A DNA stretch of 64,000 nt, from positions 307,341-371,340 of the forward strand of contig CAWDQN010000009.1 in the NCBI GenBank assembly GCA_963804495.1, given 5' to 3'. Positions 36,303 to 44,726 of this stretch are shown one piece after another (the first letter of the stretch is position 1; each line of letters starts with the position of its first letter). The notes under the pieces are model-generated. The model had not been told where the DNA came from. It made no database searches and worked only from the letters and a program-made list of their open reading frames with translations. This stretch comes from Rhodovastum sp963804495. Its GTDB lineage: Bacteria; Pseudomonadota; Alphaproteobacteria; Acetobacterales; Acetobacteraceae. A program made the position numbers and the translations under genes.

Positions 36303-38405
36303 TCAGACGGTCGCTGCGGCCTGATCGAGCCGGCCTAGCGCCCCCGCCGCCAGTTCCAATTGACGGGCGATGCGCGCCAGCGACTCGCCATCGGCATCTC
36401 CCGCCGGCACCGGCGGGCGCGGCGGGAGGTCGGCGCGGCCATCGGCCAGCAGCGTAGTGGCGGTGGCGATCCAGTCGCGCCAGGCCTGCCACGCCGCGCG
36501 GTCGTGCGGGTGCATGGCTGCGTCTACCTGCAGCGCGGAGACCCGCCCGGCGATGCGCCGAAGCGCCGCGTCGATGGTCAGCGCCGCTTCCAGCCGCGCC
36601 GTATCGCCCCGCGCCGGCTCCAGCAGGGCCCGCTGCAGGCTCGCCTCGGCATTGTTGCTGGCGATACCAGCGGCGCGGCGGGCCTGTTCCACCTTTGCCT
36701 GGCTGCTCTCGCCCAGTACGGCGGCGATTTCGGCGCAGGCATAGCGTCCATGCGCGGCAATGGCGGCGCGCAACTCGCCGCGCAGGCGTGACGGTTCCCA
36801 GACCGGCCAGAGCAGCGCGCTGAACGCCAGCGCCAGCACGCCGCCGGCCACGGTGTAAAGCCCGCGCATGACCGCGATTTCCACCTGGTTCTGGCCGGGC
36901 CGCGCGAGCTCGACCAGCAGCACCACCACCGGGGTCACGCAGGCCATGAACAGGCCGAAATTCACCGCCCGAACGGCGAGTGCCACCACCGCCAGCGGGA
37001 ACAGCGCCACCGCCATCGACACCGGGGTCGGACAGGCGACGGCGATCGCCGCCCCCACGGCCCCGCCCAGCACCGTGCCGGCGATCCGCTCCGCCGCGCG
37101 GGTGATCGTCACCGCGTAATAGGGCTGCATGGTCAGCACCAGGGTGATGGTCAGCCAGTAGCCGTAGCCGGTCGGCCAGGCCAGCGTGAGCATGAACCCG
37201 ACGCACGCCGCCGCCGCCGCCCGCAGCGCGTGCCGCAGCGCCGCCGAGCTCGGGTCGAGATTGGCGCGCAGTGGTCCGAGCACACGCTTGCGCCATCCGA
37301 TGTTGGTGGGCCCTTCCGGCACCGGCGCCAGCGTATCGGGATTGGCCAGCGTGATGGCGATGCGCAGGCGCTCGGCAATGGTCTGTGCGATCAGATGCAC
37401 CGGGCTGTCCGGCACCGTCGCCGGCCCCCCGGCGATCGCCGTGGCGGCACGCTCCAGCCTTGCCGGCCGGTCTTCGGTTTCCGTCAGCATCGACGTGCCG
37501 AGCCGCAACAGCAGCGGGCGCAGCAGGCGCAGCATGTGGTCGGCGGCGGCGCGAACCTCCGGCCGCTTCTCGCCCGGCAGCAGTGCCGACAGGGCGACCA
37601 GGGCGTTGAAGATCTGCTCGGCGGCCTCCAGACGGATCCAGCTTTGGGCCGCCCGTCCGCTGACCGGGCCACGCGTGCGCACGGTCGCCAGCACTGCCAC
37701 GCGCGCCGCTTCCAGCAAGGTGCGCACATTGTTGCGGTGCTCGCGGGCATGGCGGTCCCACTCGCTTTCCGGCGCGGCAGGAAGGCGCAGCACCTCGCGC
37801 AGGTCGGCGACGAGCAGCGCCAGCGCCCGCCAGCACTCGGCCACAGCGCGCACCGCCGGGGCATAGGGGTGGACGCGCCAGATCGCCATGGTCAGCGCCA
37901 GCGCCCACAGGCTGCCGCCCAGGAACACCAGGCCCTGCAGGACGGCGTGTCCCAGGTCCGGCAGGGTACGGGTGAGCGCCAGCACCAGCGTGACGGTCAG
38001 CAGGTTGCCGACCTGCGTCATCGACTGGCCGTAGATGCGCACGAGGCTCGTGCAGAACACGCCCGCCGTGGCGGCCGCGATCACGACCGGCAGTGGCGCC
38101 AGCGTGCCGAGGAGACCGAAGCCGGCGGTGAATGCGGCGCCGACAATCCCGAATCCCAGCAGGAAAGGGACCCGCTGGCGGATCGGGCCGCCGGCATCGC
38201 ACATGCAGGTCAGCCAGGCCGCCAGGGCGGCGTCCATCAGCGGCGGCCGGTGCAGCCACTCGCTGACGGCGACGATCGCGGCCACGGCAAACGCGGCCCG
38301 CAGACCCTCGGCGATGCTGACCGCGCGCGGATTGAAGGCGATGGCGGAGGGAAGACCGGCGGACGCGATGCGGCGGGTTTGTTGGTGTGTGACCGGCCAC
38401 TGCAT
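36303..38405 (-). CDS. FUSC-family membrane transporter
   Basis: A 700-residue inner-membrane protein with two similar halves. Each half starts with a bundle of about five to six hydrophobic helices (VAAIVAVSEWLHRPP in the first, CVGFMLTLAWPTGYGYWLT in the second) followed by a soluble helical region. The motif TRAAERIAGTVLGGAVGAA is typical of FUSC/AaeB-like aromatic-acid exporters. The substrate is unknown. No membrane-fusion partner is adjacent, unlike classical aaeAB loci. Confidence 0.82.
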   Translation of the reverse strand: MQWPVTHQQTRRIASAGLPSAIAFNPRAVSIAEGLRAAFAVAAIVAVSEWLHRPPLMDAALAAWLTCMCDAGGPIRQRVPFLLGFGIVGAAFTAGFGLLGTLAPLPVVIAAATAGVFCTSLVRIYGQSMTQVGNLLTVTLVLALTRTLPDLGHAVLQGLVFLGGSLWALALTMAIWRVHPYAPAVRAVAECWRALALLVADLREVLRLPAAPESEWDRHAREHRNNVRTLLEAARVAVLATVRTRGPVSGRAAQSWIRLEAAEQIFNALVALSALLPGEKRPEVRAAADHMLRLLRPLLLRLGTSMLTETEDRPARLERAATAIAGGPATVPDSPVHLIAQTIAERLRIAITLANPDTLAPVPEGPTNIGWRKRVLGPLRANLDPSSAALRHALRAAAAACVGFMLTLAWPTGYGYWLTITLVLTMQPYYAVTITRAAERIAGTVLGGAVGAAIAVACPTPVSMAVALFPLAVVALAVRAVNFGLFMACVTPVVVLLVELARPGQNQVEIAVMRGLYTVAGGVLALAFSALLWPVWEPSRLRGELRAAIAAHGRYACAEIAAVLGESSQAKVEQARRAAGIASNNAEASLQRALLEPARGDTARLEAALTIDAALRRIAGRVSALQVDAAMHPHDRAAWQAWRDWIATATTLLADGRADLPPRPPVPAGDADGESLARIARQLELAAGALGRLDQAAATV

Positions 38406-38478
38406 GTGTTGCTCTGATTTTCTTCTTCGTGCCGGGATCGTGGAGGGCAGGGTTACCGGGTGGTTGGCGCGACCGGTG

Positions 38479-38604
38479 TTACCGCGCCGGGTACGTCCGC
38501 GGCCAGATGATCTGATCTGCCGGACCGTCCGGCACCGGCCAGCCCTTGCGGCCGCAGCCGCCCAGCAGCAGCGCCAGCGTGAGCAGGAGCAACGCCGCCC
38601 TCAT
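38479..38604 (-). CDS. lptM: LptM-like small lipoprotein
   Basis: A 41-residue lipoprotein: signal peptide MRAALLLLTLALLLGGC with lipobox LGGC, then GRKGWPVPDGP, the conserved start of the mature LptM (YifL) peptide. LptM helps the LptD-LptE lipopolysaccharide translocon fold. Its ATG overlaps the argH stop by 4 bases, and this argH-lptM order is common in proteobacteria. Confidence 0.85.
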   Translation of the reverse strand: MRAALLLLTLALLLGGCGRKGWPVPDGPADQIIWPRTYPAR

Positions 38605-39971
38605 GCAAGCGCCGCCAGCCAGCGTGCGGCCTGCCGTGCCACGTTTTCCGGCGCTGTACCGCCATAGGAGATACGCGACGCCACCGATGCGTCCACCGTC
38701 AGCACGGAAAACACATCGGCCGTGATGCCCGGCTCCTCTGCCTGCATCTCCGCCAGCGTCAGGCCCGCCAGGTCCACGCCCTTGGCCTCCGCCCGCGCCA
38801 CCAGCCGGCCGGTCACGTGATGGGCGGTGCGGAACGGCAGGTGCAGCACCCTCACCAGCCAGTCCGCCAGATCGGTCGCGGTGGCGAAGCCGGAGCCGGC
38901 ACAGGCGCGCATGCGCGCGACATCCGCCGTCATGTCCCGCACCATGCCGGCGGCGGCGGCAAGGCACAGCGCCCAGGCCTCGGCGGCGTCGAACACCTGC
39001 TCCTTGTCCTCCTGCATGTCCTTGGCATAGGCCAGCGGCAGGCCCTTCATCACCGTCAGAAGGCTCACCAGCGCCCCATTGACGCGTCCGGTCTTGGCCC
39101 GCACCAGTTCGGCCGCGTCCGGGTTGCGTTTCTGCGGCATGATCGAGCTGCCGGTGGTGAACGCATCCGACAGCCGGATGAAGCCGAACGGCAAGCTGCA
39201 CCAGATGACGATCTCCTCCGCCAGACGCGAGAGGTGCATCGCCGAGATTGCCGCGGCGGCGAGGAACTCCAGGGCGAAATCGCGGTCCGACACCGTATCG
39301 AGCGAATTGGCTGTCGGCCGGTCGAAGCCGAGCGCCGCCGCCGTCGCGTCGCGGTCGATCGGGAACGAGGTGCCGGCCAGGGCCGCCGCGCCCAGCGGGC
39401 ATTCGTTCAGCCGCCGCCGGCAATCCGCCAGCCGGCCGCGATCGCGGGACAGCATTTCCACATAGGCCAGCAGATGGTGGCCGAAGGTCACCGGCTGGGC
39501 GGTCTGCAGATGGGTGAAGCCCGGCATCGGGTCAGCGGCATGTTCGGCGGCGCGCCCGGCCAGGGCGCGCATCGCATCGGCGATCTGCGCGTCGAGCCCG
39601 TCGATGGCGTCGCGCACCCACAGGCGGAAATCGGTGGCCACCTGGTCATTGCGGCTGCGCGCGGTGTGCAGGCGCTTGCCGGCTTCGCCGATCCGTTCGG
39701 TCAGCCGCGCCTCGATATTCATGTGGATGTCTTCGAGCGCCGCATCGAAGGCAAACCGGCCCGCCTCGATCTCCTGGGCGATATCCGCCAGCCCGCGGCC
39801 GATGACCGTCTCGTCCCCGGCCGGGATGATCCCCATCTTGGACAGCATGGCGGCATGCGCCAGCGAGCCACGGATGTCCTGCCGCCACATCTTGCGGTCA
39901 AAGCCGATCGAGGCGTTGATCTGCTGCATCACCCCCGAGGGGCCGGCCGCGAACCGGCCGCCCCATTGCAT
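38601..39971 (-). CDS. argH: Argininosuccinate lyase
   Basis: A 456-residue enzyme of arginine biosynthesis that splits argininosuccinate into arginine and fumarate. Family marks are MQWGGRFAAGPSGVMQQIN at the start, HTARSRNDQVATDFRLW, GFTHLQTAQPVTFGHH and the superfamily signature GSSIMPQKRNPD. Upstream Met codons would add up to 51 residues without conservation. The ribosome site is weak for every candidate start. It is divergent from the thioredoxin gene, with 67 bases between the starts. Confidence 0.95.
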   Translation of the reverse strand: MQWGGRFAAGPSGVMQQINASIGFDRKMWRQDIRGSLAHAAMLSKMGIIPAGDETVIGRGLADIAQEIEAGRFAFDAALEDIHMNIEARLTERIGEAGKRLHTARSRNDQVATDFRLWVRDAIDGLDAQIADAMRALAGRAAEHAADPMPGFTHLQTAQPVTFGHHLLAYVEMLSRDRGRLADCRRRLNECPLGAAALAGTSFPIDRDATAAALGFDRPTANSLDTVSDRDFALEFLAAAAISAMHLSRLAEEIVIWCSLPFGFIRLSDAFTTGSSIMPQKRNPDAAELVRAKTGRVNGALVSLLTVMKGLPLAYAKDMQEDKEQVFDAAEAWALCLAAAAGMVRDMTADVARMRACAGSGFATATDLADWLVRVLHLPFRTAHHVTGRLVARAEAKGVDLAGLTLAEMQAEEPGITADVFSVLTVDASVASRISYGGTAPENVARQAARWLAALA

Positions 39972-40038
39972 GTTGGCTTCGGCGTTCCGGAGGTTGGGCG
40001 TGTCGCTCAAGAGAGGCGTTCCCCAGGCGGTGGGTGGC

Positions 40039-40641
40039 ATGCGGCAGGCGGTGCGGCGTCGGGCGGTGTTATGCGGCGTCGCGGCGGCGGGCGGCACCCT
40101 AGCGGCGGCATGGCCTGCAGGCAAACCGGCCGCTCAGGGGATCGGCGCGACGGCCCCCGACCCGGCGCCGCCCGCGGTGCGGCGGCAAGGCATCGCGGCG
40201 CTGACGCGCACCGATCCCCCCGTGCCGCTGCCGCCGGCGGCGCTGGTCGATGCCGACGGTGGGGCGCACGGGCTCGAGCGCTTCGCCGGCCAGGGTCTGG
40301 TGATCAACCTGTGGGCCACCTGGTGCGTGCCCTGCGTCGCCGAACTGCCGGCGCTGGCGGCGCTGGCGGGGCGGGTCAGGGACGCCGGGATCCTGGTGCT
40401 GCCGCTGTCGTCCGACCGGGGCGGTGCGGCGGTGGTGGAGAAATACTACCGCAAGCACGGCATCGAGGGCCTGCCGGTTTGGCTCGATCCTAAGGGGGCG
40501 GCGGCGCGGGCCTGGGGGGCGCGAGGCATCCCCACGACCCTGATCGTCGATCGCCAGGGACGCGAACGTGCGCGGATGGAGGGCGCGTTGGACTGGGCGA
40601 GCGAGGAGGTGGTCGCCGAGGTGCGCGGGCTGGTCGGATAG
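40039..40641 (+). CDS. TlpA/ResA-type periplasmic thioredoxin
   Basis: A 200-residue exported thiol-disulfide protein. The N-terminus (RRRAVLCGVAAAGGTLAAAW) combines an Arg-rich start with a hydrophobic core, suiting Sec or possibly Tat export. The thioredoxin active site is WATWCVPCVAELPAL, followed by GIPTTLIVDRQGRERAR with the cis-Pro. Relatives reduce apocytochromes or copper-site proteins. It lies 57 bases upstream of rlmB. Confidence 0.9.
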   Translation: MRQAVRRRAVLCGVAAAGGTLAAAWPAGKPAAQGIGATAPDPAPPAVRRQGIAALTRTDPPVPLPPAALVDADGGAHGLERFAGQGLVINLWATWCVPCVAELPALAALAGRVRDAGILVLPLSSDRGGAAVVEKYYRKHGIEGLPVWLDPKGAAARAWGARGIPTTLIVDRQGRERARMEGALDWASEEVVAEVRGLVG

Positions 40642-40698
40642 CGGGCAGCCGCTTGCCGGTTTGTGGGCCGGGTAACCGCGGTCTATGCTGACGGTCAC

Positions 40699-41868
40699 AT
40701 GAAACCTCCCCAGCAGAACCGCCCCGGCAGCCGGCCCCCTCGCGGCAGCGGCCCCCGCAGGCCCGGTGGGCCAGGCGACGGACCGGATCGCGGCCCCCAG
40801 GGCGGCGCCCGTCCGTCCGGCGGCGCCCGCCCGTCCGGCGGCGCGCATCACGGTGCCCCGCGTCACGCCCAGGCCGATTCCCCCAAGGGCGGACCGCGCG
40901 GCGGCCCCCGCTTCGCCGAGCAGCGGCCCCGCGACGACCGGCCCGCCCGGCCGGACCGCCCGTATGGGCCGCGCCGGCCGGAAGACCCGGACCAGGCCGG
41001 GACACGGCGGTTCAGCGCCCAGGCCGACCAAGGGAAACAACGTCCGCTGGCTGTTCCCCGCCGCGCTGAAGCGCCGGCGTCGCCACGGCAGACCGAATAT
41101 CGCGCTGCGGAGCCGCGTCCCGGCCCGGACACGCCGCGCGGCACGGTGTGGCTTTATGGGTTGCACGCGGTCGGCGCGGCGCTGGCCAATCCGGCCCGGC
41201 GGCTGCGTCGTCTGCTGCTGACCGAGGACGCCGAGGCGGCACTTGCCGCAAGCCACCAGCGCCACTCCTGGTCGCTCACGCCGGAGCGGGTGGAGCGCGG
41301 GCGGCTCGACCATCTGCTTGGACGCGATTCCGTGCACCAGGGCGCCGCCCTGCTGGCGGATTTGCTGGCAACGCCGGCGCTTGCTCAGGCGCTGGACCGG
41401 TCCGGCCCGGTGATTGTGCTGGACCAGGTGTCCGATCCGCGCAATGTCGGCGCCATCCTCCGGTCGGCGCAGGCGTTTGGCGCTGCGGCGGTGATTGTGC
41501 AGGAACGCAACGCACCGGAAGAGACCGGTGCGCTCGCCAAGGCGGCCTCCGGCGCGCTGGAGACGGTGCCGTTGTTGCGGGCGGTCAATCTGGCCCGCAC
41601 GCTGGTGGCGCTGAAGGCGGCGGGGTGCTGGGTGGTGGGGCTGGACGCCGGGGGCGCGAAGCTGTCCGGGCCGGCCCTGGCCGAGCGCCGGGTTGTGCTG
41701 GTGCTGGGCAGCGAGGGCGAGGGGTTGCGGCGTCTGACCCGCGAGACCTGTGATGAGGTGGTGGGCATTGCCATGCCAGGTTCGGGCTTTGGTCTGGACA
41801 GCCTGAACGTATCGGTCGCCGCCGCGGTCGCCCTCTATGAGCTAGGTCGCCGCGTCGAAATTTCATAA
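40699..41868 (+). CDS. rlmB: 23S rRNA 2'-O-ribose methyltransferase of the SpoU/TrmH family
   Basis: A 389-residue protein. The first 145 residues are Pro, Gly and Arg rich and lack any fold. The RlmB-like part starts at GTVWLYGLHAVGAAL, a substrate-binding N-domain, and ends in the knotted SPOUT domain with motif 1 LDQVSDPRNVGAILRSA, motif 2 VLVLGSEGEGL and motif 3 LDSLNVSVAAAVALYE. RlmB methylates G2251 in the peptidyl-transferase loop of 23S rRNA. The low-complexity head is long for the family and suggests added RNA binding. Confidence 0.9.
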   Translation: MKPPQQNRPGSRPPRGSGPRRPGGPGDGPDRGPQGGARPSGGARPSGGAHHGAPRHAQADSPKGGPRGGPRFAEQRPRDDRPARPDRPYGPRRPEDPDQAGTRRFSAQADQGKQRPLAVPRRAEAPASPRQTEYRAAEPRPGPDTPRGTVWLYGLHAVGAALANPARRLRRLLLTEDAEAALAASHQRHSWSLTPERVERGRLDHLLGRDSVHQGAALLADLLATPALAQALDRSGPVIVLDQVSDPRNVGAILRSAQAFGAAAVIVQERNAPEETGALAKAASGALETVPLLRAVNLARTLVALKAAGCWVVGLDAGGAKLSGPALAERRVVLVLGSEGEGLRRLTRETCDEVVGIAMPGSGFGLDSLNVSVAAAVALYELGRRVEIS

Positions 41869-41878
41869 CGAATGGGGT

Positions 41879-41960
41879 GCAGGGGGCCTCTGCCCGTCGC
41901 GCCAAAGGCGCCCGGCGCGTGAGCCGGTTCAGGGCAGAGCCCTGGCCTTGCCTTGTCGCC
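41879..41960. repeat. Partial intergenic palindrome, copy 4
   Basis: It shares the end CAGGGCAGAGCCCTGGCCTTGC with the element at 2268-2466, including a 6-bp hairpin at 41930-41944, and has a second GC-rich hairpin (GCGCC/GGCGC) in front. The central long stem is missing. It lies just after rlmB and may serve as its terminator. Confidence 0.55.
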
Positions 41961-42078
41961 CGACCTCCATTCCTTCCCGCAGCAACCCGTCCTTAACCAC
42001 CCTCGCGCACAGTTCCGTCCCGACCGCGTGAGGGATGCCGCGGCGCCATCCGCCAGAACGGCGCATCGGGCCATCGCA

Positions 42079-42318
42079 ATGCTGCGCGACAGTTCTTGCC
42101 TGGACTGGAACCTTCTCTCCGACGAGGCGCAGCTCGCGCTGTCATCGGAGGCGTTGCGCCGCGCCGTCAGCCGTGTTGCCGAGCAGGCCGAACTGCTGGC
42201 CGGCGAGATGGAGGCGGGTTGCCTGGCGGATCGTGGCGGACCGGATGCCTTGCGGCTGCTGGCGGCCGTGGTCCGCGAGGCCGAAGGCTGCGGACCGGTG
42301 CAGGCCGGCACCGCCTGA
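42079..42318 (+). CDS. Small conserved-looking protein of unknown function
   Basis: A 79-residue helical, acidic protein (MLRDSSCLDWNLLSDEAQLA at its start, then ALRRAVSRVAEQAELLAGEMEAG). Regular amphipathic spacing and coding-like third positions support it. No domain is recognised and there is no signal peptide. It is convergent with the DegP-type gene, with 29 bases between the stops. An upstream extension is open but unlike protein. Confidence 0.5.
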   Translation: MLRDSSCLDWNLLSDEAQLALSSEALRRAVSRVAEQAELLAGEMEAGCLADRGGPDALRLLAAVVREAEGCGPVQAGTA

Positions 42319-42347
42319 GCGGCGCCGGCGTCTGGTTGCTCGGTTCG

Positions 42348-43835
42348 TCAGCCTTGATCGGACGACGTTTGTCCTTTGCCCATATCGACCGCGACGAACG
42401 TGGTCTGCCCGTCACGGAGAATGCGCAGCGCCACCGCGTGGTCGTTTCGCACCGCCGCGTGGATGGCGTTCGCCGCCTCGCCGGGCGAGGTGATCGTCTT
42501 GCTTCCCACGCCGATGATCACGTCACCCTCGCGGATGCCGGCCTCGTCTGCCGGCGACCCGGGCTGGACCGTCGCCACCACCACGCCGCTGGTGTGCGCC
42601 GGCAGGTCGAGCTGGCCGCGCAGTTCCGGGGTGAGTGGCGCGAGGGCCACGCCGACGCGCTGCTGGTCCTGGCCGGCGCCGCCCTCGCGTGACGCGACGG
42701 CATCGGTTTTCATGCTTGCAAGCGTCACGCTCAGGCTTTGCGACTTGCCGTCCCGCAGCACGTCGAGTTTTGTCTCCGCGCCCGGGTGGATGGACGCCAC
42801 GTCGATGGCCAGATCGCGCGGCGTTGCCACCGGCTTGCCGTCGACGGCGCGGATCACGTCGCCGGGCTGCAGGCCCGCCTTGGCCGCCGGGCTGTCGGAT
42901 TCTACCGCCGCCACCAGCGCGCCGCCGTTGGTGCCGGGCCCGGACAAATGCAGGGCGGCTGCCATCGCCGGCGTGACCGGCTGCGTTTCGACGCCCAAAA
43001 AGCCGCGGGTGACCTGCCCGTGCGTCTGCAACTCGCCGACCACCGTGCGCACGACATCGGAGGGGATGGCGAAGCCGATGCCGATGCTGCCGCCGGAGGG
43101 CGAAAGGATGGCGGTGTTCACGCCGACCACGTGGCCGTCCTGGGTGAACAGCGGGCCGCCGGAATTGCCCTGGTTGATCGGGGCATCAATCTGGATGAAG
43201 TCGTCGTAGGGGCCGGCGCCGATGTCGCGGCCGCTGGCGGAGACAATGCCGGCGGTGACAGTGCCGCCCAGGCCGAAAGGATTGCCCATGGCGACCACCC
43301 ATTCGCCGGGCCGCACCTTGGACGAATCGCCGAGCTCGATATAGGGCAGGCTGTGCCCGGCGTCGATCTTCAGGACTGCGAGGTCGGTGCGCGAGTCGCG
43401 ACCGACGATCTTGGCGGGAAGCTGGGTGCCGTCGGCCAGGGTGACGCTGACCGAGGTTGCGTCCTTCACCACGTGGTTGTTGGTGACCACCGTGCCGTCG
43501 GCATTGATGATGAAGCCGGAGCCACGGGCCTCGACGGCGTGCGGGTGGTTCGGGCGCAGCGGGCCGAACGGGGTTGCGACCTCCTCGTCATCGGCGGGCT
43601 GGCTGCGCAGTTCGGTGGTGATGGAGACCACCGCGGGCTTCACCCGGGAGACCAGGTCGGCAAAGTCGGGAATGACGTGGGCGGGCGCGGCCGGCGCGAT
43701 CTGGGCGGAGGGATCGGAGGCGGCGAAGGCGAAATGGCCGCCGGCAAAGCCGGTGAGGGCGGTGCCTGCGAGCAGCGCGGCCGCCAGGCCGATACGGAAG
43801 CGGCGCCCGGAGGCGCGCGTGCGGTTTGGGACCAT
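42348..43835 (-). CDS. degP: DegP/HtrA-type periplasmic serine protease
   Basis: A 495-residue envelope protease-chaperone. A signal peptide (FRIGLAAALLAGTALTGFAGG) is followed by the trypsin-like domain, whose triad is His in VTNNHVVKDA, Asp in RDSRTDLAVLKI and Ser in NQGNSGGPLF. Two PDZ domains follow: RGFLGVETQPV to PGDVIRAVDGKPV, and VGVALAPL to REGDVIIGVG. It degrades misfolded exported proteins. GGAG lies 7 bases before the chosen ATG. Its own promoter should lie in the following spacer. Confidence 0.95.
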   Translation of the reverse strand: MVPNRTRASGRRFRIGLAAALLAGTALTGFAGGHFAFAASDPSAQIAPAAPAHVIPDFADLVSRVKPAVVSITTELRSQPADDEEVATPFGPLRPNHPHAVEARGSGFIINADGTVVTNNHVVKDATSVSVTLADGTQLPAKIVGRDSRTDLAVLKIDAGHSLPYIELGDSSKVRPGEWVVAMGNPFGLGGTVTAGIVSASGRDIGAGPYDDFIQIDAPINQGNSGGPLFTQDGHVVGVNTAILSPSGGSIGIGFAIPSDVVRTVVGELQTHGQVTRGFLGVETQPVTPAMAAALHLSGPGTNGGALVAAVESDSPAAKAGLQPGDVIRAVDGKPVATPRDLAIDVASIHPGAETKLDVLRDGKSQSLSVTLASMKTDAVASREGGAGQDQQRVGVALAPLTPELRGQLDLPAHTSGVVVATVQPGSPADEAGIREGDVIIGVGSKTITSPGEAANAIHAAVRNDHAVALRILRDGQTTFVAVDMGKGQTSSDQG

Positions 43836-44726
43836 GAGGAGACTCCGTGTGAGGAGACGGGGCGCCGCGCAGCGCGCGGACGGCTTCGTCGACACCCGAG
43901 AGAATGGGGTGGGTTGCCCCACGGCACGATTTCGGCGCGGTGAAATACAATTTATCTACGTGAATTGTAATCTTTGGGTCATTCTGGACGTTTCACCGCG
44001 CCGGCGCTGCTGGTCGTTCGCCCCGCCCTGCCAGACGGGGGAGCCGCGCCCGGCAATTGCCTGCACGCGGTTGCCTCTATCCATGCCGGGCGCCGTGGGT
44101 GTCACCAGCACTGCGGCGCCTGCGGCAACCCTGCCCGGCCTGACCCGGCGGGGCGAAGACGCCGAATGCTCCGGACTTGGCGGCTTCTCGCTGAGACGGG
44201 ACCTGTCGAAGCCACGATAAAGGCACAGGAACCGGACAAGGTTCTCATCGCGCCGGCAGCCTGCCGAAATAGGCAAGCCACGGCGGAGCAGTCGATCATA
44301 AATTGTCGCGCACCGTCATGAGAACACACTGGTCGATCCAGCGCGTCCTGCGCCCGGCCATCGAGGCGGTGGTGGGACATGTGCACAGACGGATGCCCCG
44401 ACCACGTTAACAAATCCGAAAGCTGGCGCCCCGACAATTCACCTTCGCAGCATCAGGCCGCCGGGTGGCACTGATGCTGCTCCGGCGTGGAAACGAATTG
44501 CCGGCGTACCACCGAGAGCCTGATCCGGACTGCACGCGCAGCAGACCGCGGACGGACTTTCGGTGGGCTGGCGGGCACCACTGGTGGGATGCGGATCAGT
44601 GAGTTTATGCGGAATCGGTTGGTTTTGAATGTCCGGCATCCGATTCGAGTCAGCCTCTGACACCGGTGAGCTGAACCTGGGTGACTCGCGCCAGGCCGGA
44701 ACGGCGGACCGCAGGCGATTCCGGCC
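43836..44726. other. 890-bp spacer between divergent protease and secretion genes
   Basis: Open frames here are short, overlapping and without motifs or ribosome sites, so none is called. The region holds one clear stem-loop (listed separately) and short AT-rich patches near 43950-43980 and 44600-44635. It should contain promoters for both flanking genes. Confidence 0.45.
44447..44480. terminator. Perfect 10-bp stem-loop upstream of the secretion operon
   Basis: GCAGCATCAG pairs exactly with CTGATGCTGC across a 14-base loop. It lies about 245 bases before the transporter start. It may end a transcript from the left or act in the leader of the operon; neither is shown. Confidence 0.35.

Noticed and set aside
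39972..40124. 51-codon N-terminal extension of ArgH
   Set aside because: The conserved WGGRF start lies downstream, and the extension overlaps the divergent promoter region and the thioredoxin gene.
43950..44650. Open frames up to 154 codons between the DegP-type and secretion genes
   Set aside because: There is no recognisable protein feature and codon use is unlike that of the neighbours.
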